A stretch of DNA of 64,000 bases, taken from positions 4,216,001-4,280,000 of the forward strand of contig NZ_CP034464.1 of the NCBI RefSeq assembly GCF_003955735.1, read 5' to 3'. Each line of letters begins with the position of its first letter. Position 1 is the first letter of the stretch. Under the pieces are notes generated by a model, which ran no database searches, was not told the origin of the DNA, and saw only the letters and a program-made list of their open reading frames with translations. Position numbers and translations under genes: made by a program. The DNA comes from Undibacterium parvum (GTDB lineage: Bacteria; Pseudomonadota; Gammaproteobacteria; Burkholderiales; Burkholderiaceae_D). Below are positions 1-9,120 of this stretch, one piece after another.

Positions 1-319
1 CTTGTACTTCGCCCAGACCCTCTTGCAAAATCTTGCCCGCTTCCAGCGTGACCACTTTGCCCAGTGCTTGCTTGTGGATGCGCAGCTCTTCGCCGAATAG
101 ACGCACCAGTTCACCACGGCGTGGCGCCGGAACTTCGCGCCATTGCAGAAATGCAGCATGCGCAAGTGCGATCTTGGCCTTGACTTGCTCAGTGCTTTCG
201 GCGCGCAGCGTTGCGAGAGTTTTGCCGTCTATCGGTGAGATGCTGGCGATGTCCTGACCTTGATAGTCGGTCAGCTTGACGCCGAGTTCGGTTAACAGCT
301 GAGTGATATTGTTGTCCAT
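1..319 (-). CDS. amaB: Aminoadipate-semialdehyde dehydrogenase, ALDH7 family (N-terminal part)
   Basis: The first 106 residues of an aldehyde dehydrogenase are visible; the gene runs off the left edge. The stretch WREVPAPRRGELVR and the later AGKI-x-x-EGLGEVQ are typical of the ALDH7 (antiquitin/AmaB) branch, which oxidises L-2-aminoadipate 6-semialdehyde to 2-aminoadipate with NAD in lysine breakdown. The ATG at 319 is preceded by a GGAGA ribosome site. It lies 129 bp downstream of the lysine/saccharopine dehydrogenase gene on the same strand, so the two probably work in sequence. The catalytic Cys and Glu lie outside the window, so activity cannot be checked. Confidence 0.8.
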   Translation of the reverse strand, partial: MDNNITQLLTELGVKLTDYQGQDIASISPIDGKTLATLRAESTEQVKAKIALAHAAFLQWREVPAPRRGELVRLFGEELRIHKQALGKVVTLEAGKILQEGLGEVQ

Positions 320-448
320 GGGTTCTCCAGCGGGATATGTATTTTTAAAGAAAAAGATCACAAGCTAAAAACGCTTATTGCGCTGTCACTTGTGATCTCA
401 GCTTCCTAATTTCTAAAGTTGATCCAACGATGCATCAGATTGCGTAAT

Positions 449-1540
449 TTAGATTGCGTAGTAGCGGCCAAATCGGTTTGCCAGGAAGTCGCTCAAGCTC
501 GCTTGCTCTTGACGAACCATGCCATGTTGCGGCAATTTACCTGTGACGACCATATCGACCATCGCGCAAATGCCAGAGGCAGTGGTCAATTGTATCGCGG
601 ATAGTAATTGGCCGTTCACTACTTGGCTATAGATTTTCTTGGCGTAAGATTCTTGTTCCAGACGACCATCGCGCATGCCGATGACGCTGACAAACACCAG
701 CACCACGTCTTGCTTGGTCATAGGGATAGAGGTTTCCAAAACATCTTTAAGGATAGGACGGCGTTCCAGTTTTCCCAGCTCCAAATCACGAATCAGCATT
801 TTGACGATGTCGCGATGACCTGGGTAACGTACGGTTTTGTAGTTCAGATTTTGCACCTTACCAGCCAGACTTTCGCACAAAGTGCCCAGACCACCAGAAG
901 TGTTGAAGGCTTCGTAATCGATGCCGTCCAGGGAGAAATGCTCGATTTCTTCTAAGGCTGAAGTTTCGCGTAACTGACCATCGACGATTGCTTCGCATGG
1001 GTTGCAGTACTCATTGATCAGACCGTCAGTGCTCCAGGTTAAATTGTATTTCAAGGCATTGTTAGGGAAGGTCGGCAAAGCACCAACGCGCATGCTGACG
1101 TCACGCAGCGTATCAAAACGTTTGGCAACGTCATTGGCGACGATAGAGATGAAACCTGGTGCCAAGCCACATTGAGGTACAAAAGCGCAATCAGCGCCTT
1201 CGGCCAATTGCTTGACGATGCGGGTGCTTTCTACGTCTTCGGTCAAGTCAAAATAATGCGAATTGGCGGCTTTGGCGGCGCCAGCAATGATAGGCGTTAA
1301 AAAGTAAGGGCAAGCCGACAAAGTGACTTGATGGCCGCGTATCAGTTCTGTGACTACGGCTTTGTCGCCGAGATCGGCTTGTACGATGCGGGTATTGGGG
1401 AAACCAGCTTGCTCTACATACTTGAGGCGCTCAGGATCGCGGTCTGCCACCGTGATTTGGTAGTCGCCGGTATGCGACAGTAAGTTAAGAATCGCGTCGC
1501 CGATTTTGCCAGCGCCTAGCAGGATGAGTTTGGTCGTCAT
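449..1540 (-). CDS. Saccharopine dehydrogenase / lysine 6-dehydrogenase family protein
   Basis: This 363-residue NAD(P)-dependent oxidoreductase has a Rossmann motif GAGKIG at residues 9-14. The middle region, with GLAPGF, the RVGALP segment and TSGGLGTL, is typical of the saccharopine dehydrogenase family. At this length it resembles both the C-terminal dehydrogenase half of LKR/SDH and the stand-alone lysine 6-dehydrogenases that convert lysine directly to the semialdehyde. The neighbouring ALDH7 gene supplies the next step in either case. No lysine-ketoglutarate reductase, which would make saccharopine, is visible in the window, which slightly favours the lysine 6-dehydrogenase reading. 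An Lrp-type regulator is divergently encoded. Confidence 0.82.
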   Translation of the reverse strand: MTTKLILLGAGKIGDAILNLLSHTGDYQITVADRDPERLKYVEQAGFPNTRIVQADLGDKAVVTELIRGHQVTLSACPYFLTPIIAGAAKAANSHYFDLTEDVESTRIVKQLAEGADCAFVPQCGLAPGFISIVANDVAKRFDTLRDVSMRVGALPTFPNNALKYNLTWSTDGLINEYCNPCEAIVDGQLRETSALEEIEHFSLDGIDYEAFNTSGGLGTLCESLAGKVQNLNYKTVRYPGHRDIVKMLIRDLELGKLERRPILKDVLETSIPMTKQDVVLVFVSVIGMRDGRLEQESYAKKIYSQVVNGQLLSAIQLTTASGICAMVDMVVTGKLPQHGMVRQEQASLSDFLANRFGRYYAI

Positions 1541-1677
1541 TTCGTATCTCCAGATTGTTTTTAATTTTCACCACGGCTTAGTTTAAAAGCAAGCGTTGTC
1601 AGATAATAGAGTGTAAAGTATCGTCAGAATGCGATGTTTCAATACAATATGACGATTATTTACTTCAGTATGACGAA
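1541..1677. promoter_or_regulatory. Divergent promoter region with repeated TGACGA sites
   Basis: This 137-bp gap separates the lysine catabolic genes from the Lrp-type regulator. It holds TCGTCA at 1621-1626 and TGACGA at 1650-1655 and 1671-1676. The last two are direct repeats exactly 21 bp apart, about two helical turns, as expected for Lrp/AsnC dimers bound on one DNA face. The last copy touches the regulator start codon, which would suit autorepression. That the regulator binds here is inference. Confidence 0.45.
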
Positions 1678-2124
1678 ATGAAGCCTGTGCTAGACGATAT
1701 TGATAATAAAATTCTTGCCTTATTGATGGATAACGCCAGGTTGCCGGTGACTACCATTGCCAAGCAAGTGGGGATCGCCAGAACCACCGTGATTGCCCGC
1801 ATCAACGCCTTAGAGAAACGTGAAGTGATCGCCGGCTATGGTTTGAAATTGAATCAGGATATGTACCAAACGGCGGTACGCGCCTATGTCGGGCTTTCGG
1901 TAGAGGCGCGCTATGCGGCCGGCTTGATGAAGTTTTTGCAGCAGCTGCCGCAGGTCGAGACTTTATGCGCCGTTAGTGGTGCAATTGACTATATGCTGAC
2001 CCTGCATTGCGCCACCACCGAAGTGCTGGATAAACTCTTGGATCAGATCGGGACTTTAGATGGTGTGCGCCAAACTTCGACCGCCATCATCTTGAGTAAG
2101 CGCATAGACAGAGCCGCTCTGTAG
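1678..2124 (+). CDS. Lrp/AsnC family transcriptional regulator
   Basis: A 148-residue protein of normal Lrp/AsnC length. Residues 1-60 form the winged helix-turn-helix (LDDIDNKILALL at the start, then VGIARTTVIARINALEK). Residues about 65-145 form the RAM ligand-binding domain. It is divergent from the lysine/saccharopine dehydrogenase gene, and Lrp proteins commonly control an adjacent amino-acid gene, so a lysine-responsive local activator is likely. The ATG lacks a clear ribosome site because a TGACGA repeat sits immediately before it. Weak translation or a leaderless message is possible. Confidence 0.9.
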   Translation: MKPVLDDIDNKILALLMDNARLPVTTIAKQVGIARTTVIARINALEKREVIAGYGLKLNQDMYQTAVRAYVGLSVEARYAAGLMKFLQQLPQVETLCAVSGAIDYMLTLHCATTEVLDKLLDQIGTLDGVRQTSTAIILSKRIDRAAL

Positions 2125-2125
2125 G

Positions 2126-2148
2126 CAGAATTACTGAGAATAATTCTG
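2126..2148 (+). terminator. Stem-loop just downstream of the Lrp gene
   Basis: CAGAATTA at 2126-2133 pairs perfectly with TAATTCTG at 2141-2148 across a 7-base loop. It starts right after the Lrp stop codon. There is no T-run after it and the stem is AT-rich, so it is at best a weak terminator or an mRNA 3-prime end stabiliser. The rest of the gap to 2285 shows nothing recognisable. Confidence 0.3.
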
Positions 2149-2285
2149 GGTAAATCTGGCGTTTATTCTGAAAGTACAGATACTCCCAGCCAGTATATTT
2201 TAAGTGCGCACGTAGATATTGCGCAAACGGCTAGATTGAGAGCGAAAAATAGGGGAGTATCTTCTTTGCAGAAAATACGCAAGGC

Positions 2286-2612
2286 TTAAGAGTTTCCTTG
2301 CGGCTTACTGCTAGTGCTCTTTTTGTCTTCGGCGAGTGGCTTCTTGGCAACGCCCGTTTCGGCGAAGTGCGCGGTACTTTGCTGCAAAATCTGCAGATGG
2401 ACCGAGGCTTTATCCATGCCGCTGCGATCTAACATCACGCCACTGCTGCTGGCCGAACCGCCCGCCAGGCTGTCGGTGGAGCGCATCTCTGGCCGTAATT
2501 CTTGGGTACTCGGTGCTACCGACATCGCCATAGAAATCAACTCTTGGCAAAAGCCAACGCTCACTAGCGCAGTGCTTAGCATTACAGCGAGGAGTAGAGA
2601 TTTTTTTGTCAT
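2286..2612 (-). CDS. Small exported protein of unknown function
   Basis: A 108-residue protein with a clear Sec signal peptide: MTKK, a hydrophobic stretch LLLAVMLSTALVSVGF, then a likely cut after about residue 22. The mature part is Ser/Gly-rich, polar and probably disordered, with no recognisable domain. It faces the same way as the next small exported protein. Lysine and serine dominate the C-terminus. I do not recognise a family. Coding status rests on the signal peptide and the clean open frame. Confidence 0.6.
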   Translation of the reverse strand: MTKKSLLLAVMLSTALVSVGFCQELISMAMSVAPSTQELRPEMRSTDSLAGGSASSSGVMLDRSGMDKASVHLQILQQSTAHFAETGVAKKPLAEDKKSTSSKPQGNS

Positions 2613-2734
2613 GATGGTCGCGTATTTTAAATGTATTAAGACTAACTAATGCGGGCTTATTGTAAAGCTTTTTTCAAGTGCTGGTCTAGTTTTGTATAAA
2701 AATGCTTTTATCTCTGAACGATGGGCGTAGCGAT

Positions 2735-3085
2735 TCAGGCGGTTTTTTTGAGCATTTTATTAAATTCTAAGTTGGCATGTAAATTGCGCGCACTAGCCTT
2801 GTCGAGTGCAATTTTTTCTTCGCTGCTGAGCCGTTTTGCTGTGATCAAGACACTAGGAATAGGCTGCTGAGCCAGCCCAAATAACTCGCTATCGTAGGCG
2901 ATCTTCTGTTCGCTAGTCCAGGCGTGGGCGCGGATCTCGATAGTCTGAACGCTGGTGCTCAGTGCCGATGCCTGTTTTGGTTGATATTGAATATTGTTGG
3001 TATGGGCAGTGGCGCTAATGCATGCGATAGAGAGTAGGGCGCTGCTTAACAGCAAGGAGATGGAAAGTTTTTGTGTCGATTTCAT
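2735..3085 (-). CDS. Small exported protein of unknown function
   Basis: The chosen ATG at 3085 has a GGAG ribosome site and gives 116 residues beginning MKSTQKLSIS with a Sec signal peptide (hydrophobic SLLLSSALLSIACIS, likely cut after ATA around residue 26). The longer upstream frame adds residues without signal character. The mature part carries two similar segments, AWTSEQKIAYDSEL and RLSSEEKIALDKAS, suggesting an internal duplication of a helical EQKIA-x-D unit. I do not recognise a family. Location is presumably periplasmic. Confidence 0.62.
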   Translation of the reverse strand: MKSTQKLSISLLLSSALLSIACISATAHTNNIQYQPKQASALSTSVQTIEIRAHAWTSEQKIAYDSELFGLAQQPIPSVLITAKRLSSEEKIALDKASARNLHANLEFNKMLKKTA

Positions 3086-3327
3086 GGTGTGCTCCGTTTT
3101 GTTCCGTTGGGTTCGTGGTGATTGAGTTGCGATGTCATCACTGTAAGCAAAGCCAGGCAAGATTGCGCGTGGCAAGCGACGAAATGCACAAAATGAGCTC
3201 TCAGTGGCGAGAAATCGAATCTGAGTTGCGGCTCAATTGGGGTGCTGAGGCGCGCGTGCTTGAGCTGGCTCAATTATTTCAAAACAAGGTGGTTTTAACT
3301 GCGTTTAAACAAGAATTTTCTGTAATT

Positions 3328-3346
3328 GCAAATCACTCTCATTTAT
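3328..3346 (+). promoter_or_regulatory. Possible Fur box upstream of the TonB receptor
   Basis: The 19 bases GCAAATCACTCTCATTTAT match a Fur box only partly; the right half TCTCATTT resembles beta-proteobacterial Fur sites. It lies about 110 bp before the receptor start, and ferric-siderophore receptors are normally Fur-repressed. The match is imperfect, so this is tentative. The remaining gap 3086-3457 has no gene I would support. Confidence 0.35.
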
Positions 3347-3457
3347 AATTTCGACAGTTTAGCCAGCCAAGCTTGTTTATTGTTTTGTCAGCTCGCCAGC
3401 CAGTCATTTTTATTGAGTATACGCAGAGTGCGCCGTACTCACCGCTTACCGAGAGTC

Positions 3458-5569
3458 ATGATGAATTACAAACTTGCTGTGTTGCCGGCCTTGTTGGCTA
3501 GTATCGTCTTACCTGTGTATTCCCAAACTAGCGCGGCTGCGCCTGCCGCAAATAGCTTACCTGAAGTGAGTGTCAACGCTAAGCCTGAGGCTAGCTATAG
3601 CGTCAAACGCAGTACTGCTGCGACCAAAACCGATACGCCCTTACTCGATACCCCGCAAGCGGTGACCGTGATCAGCAAAGAATTGATACGCGATCAAGCC
3701 ATGCAAAGTATGGCAGACGCGATTCGTTACGTGCCGGGCATAGTCACGGCGCAAGGCGAAGGTAACCGCGATACAGCGGTGTTTCGCGGCAATAGTTCTA
3801 CTGCTGATTTTTATGTCGATGGCATCCGTGACGATGTCCAGTATTACCGCGATTTTTACAATATCGACAGCGTAGAAGCGCTCAAGGGCTCGAACGCGAT
3901 GATCTTCGGTCGGGGTGGTTCTGGCGGCGTGATTAACCGCGTCAGTAAGCAGGCGCAATGGCAGACCGTGCGCGATGTTTCGCTGACCCTGGGCTCATGG
4001 AACAACCGCCGTCTGACCGTCGATGTGGGCCAGGCCATCAATCAGAGTGCCGCCATCCGCGTGACGGGCTTAGTCGAGAATTCTGATAGCTATAGAGATT
4101 ATTTTAATTTGAAGCGCTCGGGCATTAATCCTACTTTGGCCTTGCGCGCGGGCGCCAATACCAGTGTGGTGGTGGGTTACGAACATTTCAAAGACGAGCG
4201 CACGACCGATAGAGGTATTCCTTCATTTTTGGGTAAGCCTATCAAGACCGATCCATCCACATTTTTTGGTGACCCCGATTTGAGTACCACCTGGTCTAAA
4301 GTCGATGCATTCTCGGCGCTGATCGAGCATGATTTTGGCGCTGGTATTAGCTTGCGCAATCGCACCCGCTATGCCAAATACGATAAGTTTTATCAGAATA
4401 TTTTTCCTGATTCGGTCAATGCTACCGGCACCAGTGTCGCTTTAAAAGCGTATAACAATGCCACACAGCGCGATAATTTCTTTAACCAAACCGATCTGAT
4501 GTTTAGCCTTGCGACTGGGTCTGTGCAGCACAAAATGTTAGCGGGTGTGGAACTGGGTCGTCAGGTCACCGATAACTACCGAAATACCGGGTATTTTACG
4601 GTGGCAGGCAAGAGCGTCAGCAGTATCAATGTGTCGGTGGTCAATCCTCTGAGTAATGCCGCGCTCACGTTTAAGCAAGGTGCAACGGATGCGAATAATC
4701 ATGGGGTGGCGACGATTGCTTCTGTCTACCTGCAAGATCAAATCGAATTCTCGCCACAATGGCAAGCCATAGTCGGTCTGCGCCGCGATAGTTTTGCGAT
4801 GGATTTTACGAATAATCGTAACCTGGAAAATATCCAGGTCACTGATACGCCGGTTTCGCCACGCATAGGCCTGGTGTTTAAACCTATGCCTACAGTGTCG
4901 CTGTATGGTAGCTATAGCCTGGCGTTTGCACCACGTGCTGGCGATCAATTGGGATCGCTCACTAGCAGCAATCAGGCTTTCGATCCCGAACAGTTTAAGA
5001 ATCTGGAGTTAGGTGCGAAGTGGGATATTTTGCCGAATCTGGAAGCTAGCGCAGCCGTATATCAACTCGATCGCACAAATGTGGTGATTCCAGACCCTCT
5101 GGATGTCACAAGAAGCATCTTGGTGGATGGCCAGCGTAGTAAGGGCGTGGAACTTGGTATGACCGGAAAATTGACGCCAGAGTGGAGCATCATGGGGGGC
5201 TATGCCTATCAGGATGCGCAAATTACCAAGACCCAATCGGCCAGTATTAAAGCTGGCGCGGTGGTAGCGCAAGTGCCTACGCATAGCGCCTCGCTGTGGA
5301 ATCGCTATGACTTTAGTCAGGCCTGGGGCGCTGGTCTTGGCCTGGTATATCGTGGGCAGATCTATGCGTCGAATGACAATGCGGTGGTGGTGCCTGGATT
5401 TACCCGGGTCGATGCAGCGGTTTTTTATCGCGTGAATAAAAATCTGCAGTTGCAAATGAACGTAGAAAATCTATTCGATAAGAATTACTACGCCTCGGCC
5501 AATAGTAATAACAACATCACGCCCGGCGCGCCTAGAGGGCTTAAATTAGGGCTCAATGCCAGCTTCTAA
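3458..5569 (+). CDS. TonB-dependent siderophore receptor (outer membrane)
   Basis: A roughly 703-residue outer-membrane receptor. The start at 3458/3461 (MMNYKLAVLP) gives a signal peptide ending near VYSQ; the longer frame starts too far upstream. The plug domain is clear: DTPQAVTVISKELI, the AIRYVPGIV segment, YVDGIRDD and VEALKGSNAMIFGRG-GSGGVIN. A 22-strand barrel follows, ending in the terminal aromatic signature LGLNASF. The plug resembles Fiu-type catecholate receptors, so ferric siderophore uptake driven by TonB-ExbBD is the likely role. The exact ligand is not readable. No siderophore synthesis or ABC transport genes are adjacent. Confidence 0.92.
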   Translation: MMNYKLAVLPALLASIVLPVYSQTSAAAPAANSLPEVSVNAKPEASYSVKRSTAATKTDTPLLDTPQAVTVISKELIRDQAMQSMADAIRYVPGIVTAQGEGNRDTAVFRGNSSTADFYVDGIRDDVQYYRDFYNIDSVEALKGSNAMIFGRGGSGGVINRVSKQAQWQTVRDVSLTLGSWNNRRLTVDVGQAINQSAAIRVTGLVENSDSYRDYFNLKRSGINPTLALRAGANTSVVVGYEHFKDERTTDRGIPSFLGKPIKTDPSTFFGDPDLSTTWSKVDAFSALIEHDFGAGISLRNRTRYAKYDKFYQNIFPDSVNATGTSVALKAYNNATQRDNFFNQTDLMFSLATGSVQHKMLAGVELGRQVTDNYRNTGYFTVAGKSVSSINVSVVNPLSNAALTFKQGATDANNHGVATIASVYLQDQIEFSPQWQAIVGLRRDSFAMDFTNNRNLENIQVTDTPVSPRIGLVFKPMPTVSLYGSYSLAFAPRAGDQLGSLTSSNQAFDPEQFKNLELGAKWDILPNLEASAAVYQLDRTNVVIPDPLDVTRSILVDGQRSKGVELGMTGKLTPEWSIMGGYAYQDAQITKTQSASIKAGAVVAQVPTHSASLWNRYDFSQAWGAGLGLVYRGQIYASNDNAVVVPGFTRVDAAVFYRVNKNLQLQMNVENLFDKNYYASANSNNNITPGAPRGLKLGLNASF

Positions 5570-5592
5570 TTTGTTGCAGAACTAAGCTAGTG

Positions 5593-5627
5593 AAAAACGG
5601 CGGATCATTGATCCGCCGTTTTTTTTT
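5593..5627 (+). terminator. Rho-independent terminator of the TonB receptor gene
   Basis: A perfect stem AACGGCGGATCA / TGATCCGCCGTT with a very short loop is followed by nine T residues. It begins about 25 bp after the receptor stop codon. The T-run merges directly into a lone copy of the MITE end sequence. Confidence 0.9.
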
Positions 5628-5638
5628 GCGTAAGTCCT
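5624..5638 (-). repeat. Solo copy of the MITE terminal repeat
   Basis: TTTTGCGTAAGTCCT here is identical to 15 bases of the 16-bp terminal inverted repeat of the 104-bp elements at 9504 and 32382. No second end or element body is present nearby. It directly follows the terminator stem of the receptor gene. It may be a remnant of excision or recombination, or a chance T-run extension. Confidence 0.5.
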
Positions 5639-5763
5639 GTTATTAAAAAAAGGCAAATTGCTAGTGCGATTACCGTGGCACTTAAAAATTGCTTGTTGCA
5701 TAATGCCTAGCTCGGGTCTGAGATATCTCCCCCCCAGTTATCCTATTCATCAAGAAAATTTAC

Positions 5764-6051
5764 ATGAAAAATTCTACGCGTCAATATTTGTATTCAGTGC
5801 TGCGCCAAGCGAGTCAAGAGTTTCAAGGTTTTGCTAAAAAACTGAGCTTGCGCCTATTGCGCACGCCCTTGCCGAAAGTACTCATCGTCGTTTTGGGCAT
5901 CGCCTTGCTGATTAGCCTGATCCCCTTGGTGTTGACGCTATTCCTGGTGTTCGTTTTACTTAAAATCATCCTCAGTCTGGTGACGCTGGCCCTGCGTGGC
6001 CCGCTAGGCTCAGACTTGCAGCCAGTGCGTAGACCCTACCGCAAAGAATGA
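5764..6051 (+). CDS. Small inner-membrane protein of unknown function
   Basis: A 95-residue protein. A basic N-terminal 40 residues (LYSVLRQASQEF, KKLSLRLLR) precede two closely spaced hydrophobic segments at about 38-58 and 58-80, followed by a basic tail ending RRPYRKE. This suggests a membrane hairpin with both ends in the cytoplasm. I do not recognise a family. It stands alone between the receptor terminator and an intergenic repeat. Confidence 0.65.
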   Translation: MKNSTRQYLYSVLRQASQEFQGFAKKLSLRLLRTPLPKVLIVVLGIALLISLIPLVLTLFLVFVLLKIILSLVTLALRGPLGSDLQPVRRPYRKE

Positions 6052-6087
6052 GCCTGCTGGTCTCTCAACCAGGATTTAAAAATCACC

Positions 6088-6168
6088 CCTGCCAGCGCGC
6101 ATAGTCCATGCGCTTCTCCAAGGCATAGCCCTGGAGGCCGCATGGGCTATGGGTCTTGGGCTAGGTGC
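6088..6168 (+). repeat. REP-like paired-hairpin repeat, copy A
   Basis: This is one of four ~80-bp intergenic repeats of a shared pattern. It starts with CCAGCGCGCAT, has a first hairpin GCGCAT-agtcc-ATGCGC, then a GC-rich middle, a second GCATGG/CTATG part, and ends TTGGGCTAGGTG. The end matches copy D (reverse strand) base for base over TTGGGCTAGGTG. It lies just before the stop end of the minus-strand molybdenum hydroxylase gene. Confidence 0.6.
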
Positions 6169-6170
6169 TT

Positions 6171-8501
6171 TTACGCTTTGCTGATCTGATCGCGGATAGG
6201 CAAATTTCTGATGCGCTTGCCGGTCGCGGCAAAGATCGCATTGCAGAGCGCCGGTGCGATCGGTGGCATGGCAGGCTCACCGACTCCGCCTAGTTCTATC
6301 TCCAAACTATTTTCCACCAGATGGCAGCGAATTTCGCGGGGTGCCGCATAGGCCCTTAAAATTTCATATTGATGGAAATTGCTTTGCTCGACGCGCCCTT
6401 GCTTAAACGAGATTTCACCGCTCAGCGCCAGACTAATGCCCATGATGCAGGCACCTTCTAGTTGTGAACGAATGCGATCCGGATTAATCAAGGGGCCGCA
6501 ATCTATCGCCATATCCACCATGGGGATGCGCAGTTCGCCCTTGGCATTGATGTCGACCTCGATCACCACTGCGACGTAGCTCACAAAGCTGTACGACACG
6601 GCCAAGCCCAAAGCCTTGCCCTTAGCTAGCTTGCGGCCCCAACCGGCCTTGCTGGTCGCCAGTTCAATGACGTGGCGCATGCGGGCAATGTCGACAGGGT
6701 AGCGCTCTGGTGATTCGCCATAATTAAAATCATTACCCATGCTGCGTGGATCGATCTTGCGCGCTGGCCCCAATAAATCGAGCAAATAACTTTTATGATC
6801 GCGTTGCGCGGCGTGCGCCAACTCTGCCGCGAATGACTGGATGGCAAAGGCGTGCGGGATATTCGAGACCGAGCGAAACCAGCCTATCCGCGTATGGGCG
6901 GCCACTTCAGGTACTTCGACCCGGATATTGGCGATCGCAAACGGTACATTGGTGGCAGACATACCGAGTTCAAACGGCTGTTGCTGGTTCGCGCCGGCCG
7001 CAAAGGTCGAGGCGATGGTAGGGGCGGCAGTGCGATGCAACCAGGCGCTAGGCATGCCGCGCTCGTCGAGTGCCGCCTCCAGTCGCTCCATCGACACTGT
7101 GTGCAGGTAATCGTGTTGCAGATCGTCCTCACGGGTCCACGTCAGTTTTACCGGTGCGCCTTGCATCGCTTGCGAGAGTAGGGCGGCCTCTACCGCAAAA
7201 TCGGGTTTGGATTTGCGCCCGAAGCCACCGCCTAATAAAGTCACGTGTACCGTGACGTCCTGGTCTTTGAGTTTTAAATGTTGCGCTACCGTGGCAACAG
7301 TGGCTTGAGGGGCTTGCACGCAGGCCCAGACTTCGCATTTACCGTTGACGATGCGTGCGGTGGCGGCGGGCGCCTCCATGGTGGCGTGCGCCAGATGCGG
7401 CAGATAATATTCGGCGCTCAGCGTTTTTTTCGAGGCCGCTAAAGCCGCCATGCTGTCGCCCTGATTGCGCGCGGCTTTGGCCGGTTGCCGCACAGCCGCT
7501 TGTAGACTAAGCCGAAAAGCGGCCGAGTCATAACTGGCGTTGGCGCCGTCATCCCAGACTAGTTTGAGCGCTTCACGCCCTTTGATGGCGGCCCAGGTAT
7601 TGCTGGCAATTACCGCTACGCCGCCCAGAGGATGGTACATGGCTGGCGCTGGGCTGCCAGCTAATTCGACGATGCGCAGCACGCCAGGCACTTTTAGGGC
7701 GGCACTGCTATCGACGCTCACGAGTTTGCCACCAAACACCGGTGGCCTGGCGATCACCGCATACAACATGCCATCAACACGGGTATCGATGCCGTATTGG
7801 GTATTGCCAGTGACGATATTTTTCAGATCGATGCCCAAGGCATGCTGTTTGCCTATGTAAAGTAATTCGGCGGTGGGCTTGAGTCTGATACTGGTCTTGC
7901 CAGGTACGGGAAGTTTGGCGGCATCTGCTGCCAATGCAGCGAAGCCAAGGCGCCGGCCACTGGCCGCATGGATCACTTCATGATTGCTGGTTTTCACTTG
8001 TGCTACCGGCACCTCCCAACGTGCCGCCGCCACTGTCTCTAGCATCTGTCTGGCACAAGCACCGATATGCCGCATCGGACGAAACGAATGGCGCATGCTG
8101 CGAGAGCCATCGGTATCCTGGTTGCCATAGCGCGCCTCATCAGCGTCGGCTTGTATCACTTTTACTTTAGCCCAATCGGCACCCAGTTCATCGGCCACTA
8201 CCATTGGTAAGCTGGTGCGTATGCCTTGCCCCATTTCTGAGCGATGCGCAACGATAGTGACGATGCCATCGCTGCCTATAGAGACAAAGGCCAGTACATT
8301 ATCGACCAAGCCACCGGGCATGGCGTCGCCGCCAAATTTTGCCGCATCGGCCGCCATCACCAAGCCGCTCGGCCCCACTGTGAGTATCAGGCCGCCCAGA
8401 CTAGCAGCGCTCTTTAACCAGAGTCTGCGGCTAGCCGAAACTACGCTGTTGGCAGCTAATTGCGGCTGCTCAGCGGCACTGCTTGTTAGCTGATTTTTCA
8501 T
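6171..8501 (-). CDS. Molybdopterin-binding large subunit, xanthine dehydrogenase / isoquinoline oxidoreductase family
   Basis: A 776-residue catalytic subunit of a molybdenum hydroxylase, closest in architecture to IorB-type proteins. The N-terminus carries a twin-arginine signal ([17 protein letters not shown], residues about 24-40), so the folded complex is probably exported to the periplasm by Tat. Family features include [30 protein letters not shown], and the C-terminal [13 protein letters not shown] holding the catalytic Glu. It overlaps the 2Fe-2S subunit gene by 4 bp, so the pair is translationally coupled. The substrate, an N-heterocycle or aldehyde, cannot be told. No cytochrome partner or Mo-cofactor chaperone gene is adjacent. 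Confidence 0.88.
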   Translation of the reverse strand: MKNQLTSSAAEQPQLAANSVVSASRRLWLKSAASLGGLILTVGPSGLVMAADAAKFGGDAMPGGLVDNVLAFVSIGSDGIVTIVAHRSEMGQGIRTSLPMVVADELGADWAKVKVIQADADEARYGNQDTDGSRSMRHSFRPMRHIGACARQMLETVAAARWEVPVAQVKTSNHEVIHAASGRRLGFAALAADAAKLPVPGKTSIRLKPTAELLYIGKQHALGIDLKNIVTGNTQYGIDTRVDGMLYAVIARPPVFGGKLVSVDSSAALKVPGVLRIVELAGSPAPAMYHPLGGVAVIASNTWAAIKGREALKLVWDDGANASYDSAAFRLSLQAAVRQPAKAARNQGDSMAALAASKKTLSAEYYLPHLAHATMEAPAATARIVNGKCEVWACVQAPQATVATVAQHLKLKDQDVTVHVTLLGGGFGRKSKPDFAVEAALLSQAMQGAPVKLTWTREDDLQHDYLHTVSMERLEAALDERGMPSAWLHRTAAPTIASTFAAGANQQQPFELGMSATNVPFAIANIRVEVPEVAAHTRIGWFRSVSNIPHAFAIQSFAAELAHAAQRDHKSYLLDLLGPARKIDPRSMGNDFNYGESPERYPVDIARMRHVIELATSKAGWGRKLAKGKALGLAVSYSFVSYVAVVIEVDINAKGELRIPMVDMAIDCGPLINPDRIRSQLEGACIMGISLALSGEISFKQGRVEQSNFHQYEILRAYAAPREIRCHLVENSLEIELGGVGEPAMPPIAPALCNAIFAATGKRIRNLPIRDQISKA

Positions 8502-8992
8502 TTTGACTCTCCCTTAGCTGCTTTGCTAGTTGGTGTTGCCAGATTCTTAGAGGCCAACTTGATGGCGGCGTGAATGCGCGTATAGGTACCGCAGCGGCAA
8601 AGATTGCCGCTCATGGCATCGGTAATTTGTTTTTCACTCGGGCGCATGACTTTTTTTAAGAGTGCCGTGGCCGACATGATCTGGCCCGATTGGCAGTAGC
8701 CGCATTGCGGCACGCCCAGATCCATCCAGGCATGCTGTATCACTTTGCCGACAGTGTCTTGCGCCATCGCTTCTATGGTGGTTATTTGTTTATTGAGTGC
8801 GGCAGAAATTGGGGTCACACAGGCGCGTATCGGCTCACCGTCCAGATGCACAGTGCAGGCACCGCACAATGCCATGCCACAGCCAAATTTAGTACCAGTC
8901 ATGCCCAGTTCATCACGCAGCGCCCACAGCAGCGGGGTGTCATCTGGCAAGGCTAAGTTTTGTTGCTTGCCATTGATAGTCAAGACGCTCAT
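8498..8992 (-). CDS. 2Fe-2S small subunit of the molybdenum hydroxylase
   Basis: A 164-residue two-cluster ferredoxin-like subunit. The plant-type cluster motif is [14 protein letters not shown] with a later Cys in EPIRAC. The second all-helical cluster uses QCGYCQSGQ and GNLCRCGTY. This arrangement is diagnostic of the small subunit of xanthine dehydrogenase-type enzymes and passes electrons from the Mo centre. No signal peptide is present, so it would be carried out with the Tat-tagged large subunit. It is the first gene of a two-gene operon and overlaps its partner by 4 bp. Confidence 0.92.
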   Translation of the reverse strand: MSVLTINGKQQNLALPDDTPLLWALRDELGMTGTKFGCGMALCGACTVHLDGEPIRACVTPISAALNKQITTIEAMAQDTVGKVIQHAWMDLGVPQCGYCQSGQIMSATALLKKVMRPSEKQITDAMSGNLCRCGTYTRIHAAIKLASKNLATPTSKAAKGESK

Positions 8993-9120
8993 AGTATTTC
9001 CTTAGTGTCGAATGAAATTGCAAGGGGGGGAATGCCATGAATGCCACGCCAGACATCAAGACAGCCGAAAGAATAACATTTTTACCAAAGTCGCGAATAA
9101 ATCAGGAGTTTTATGGCAAC

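Noticed and set aside
3073..3348. Possible 91-residue gene upstream of the TonB receptor
   Set aside because: It overlaps the start of the opposite small exported gene and the likely receptor promoter and Fur site, and its product shows no domain or normal composition.
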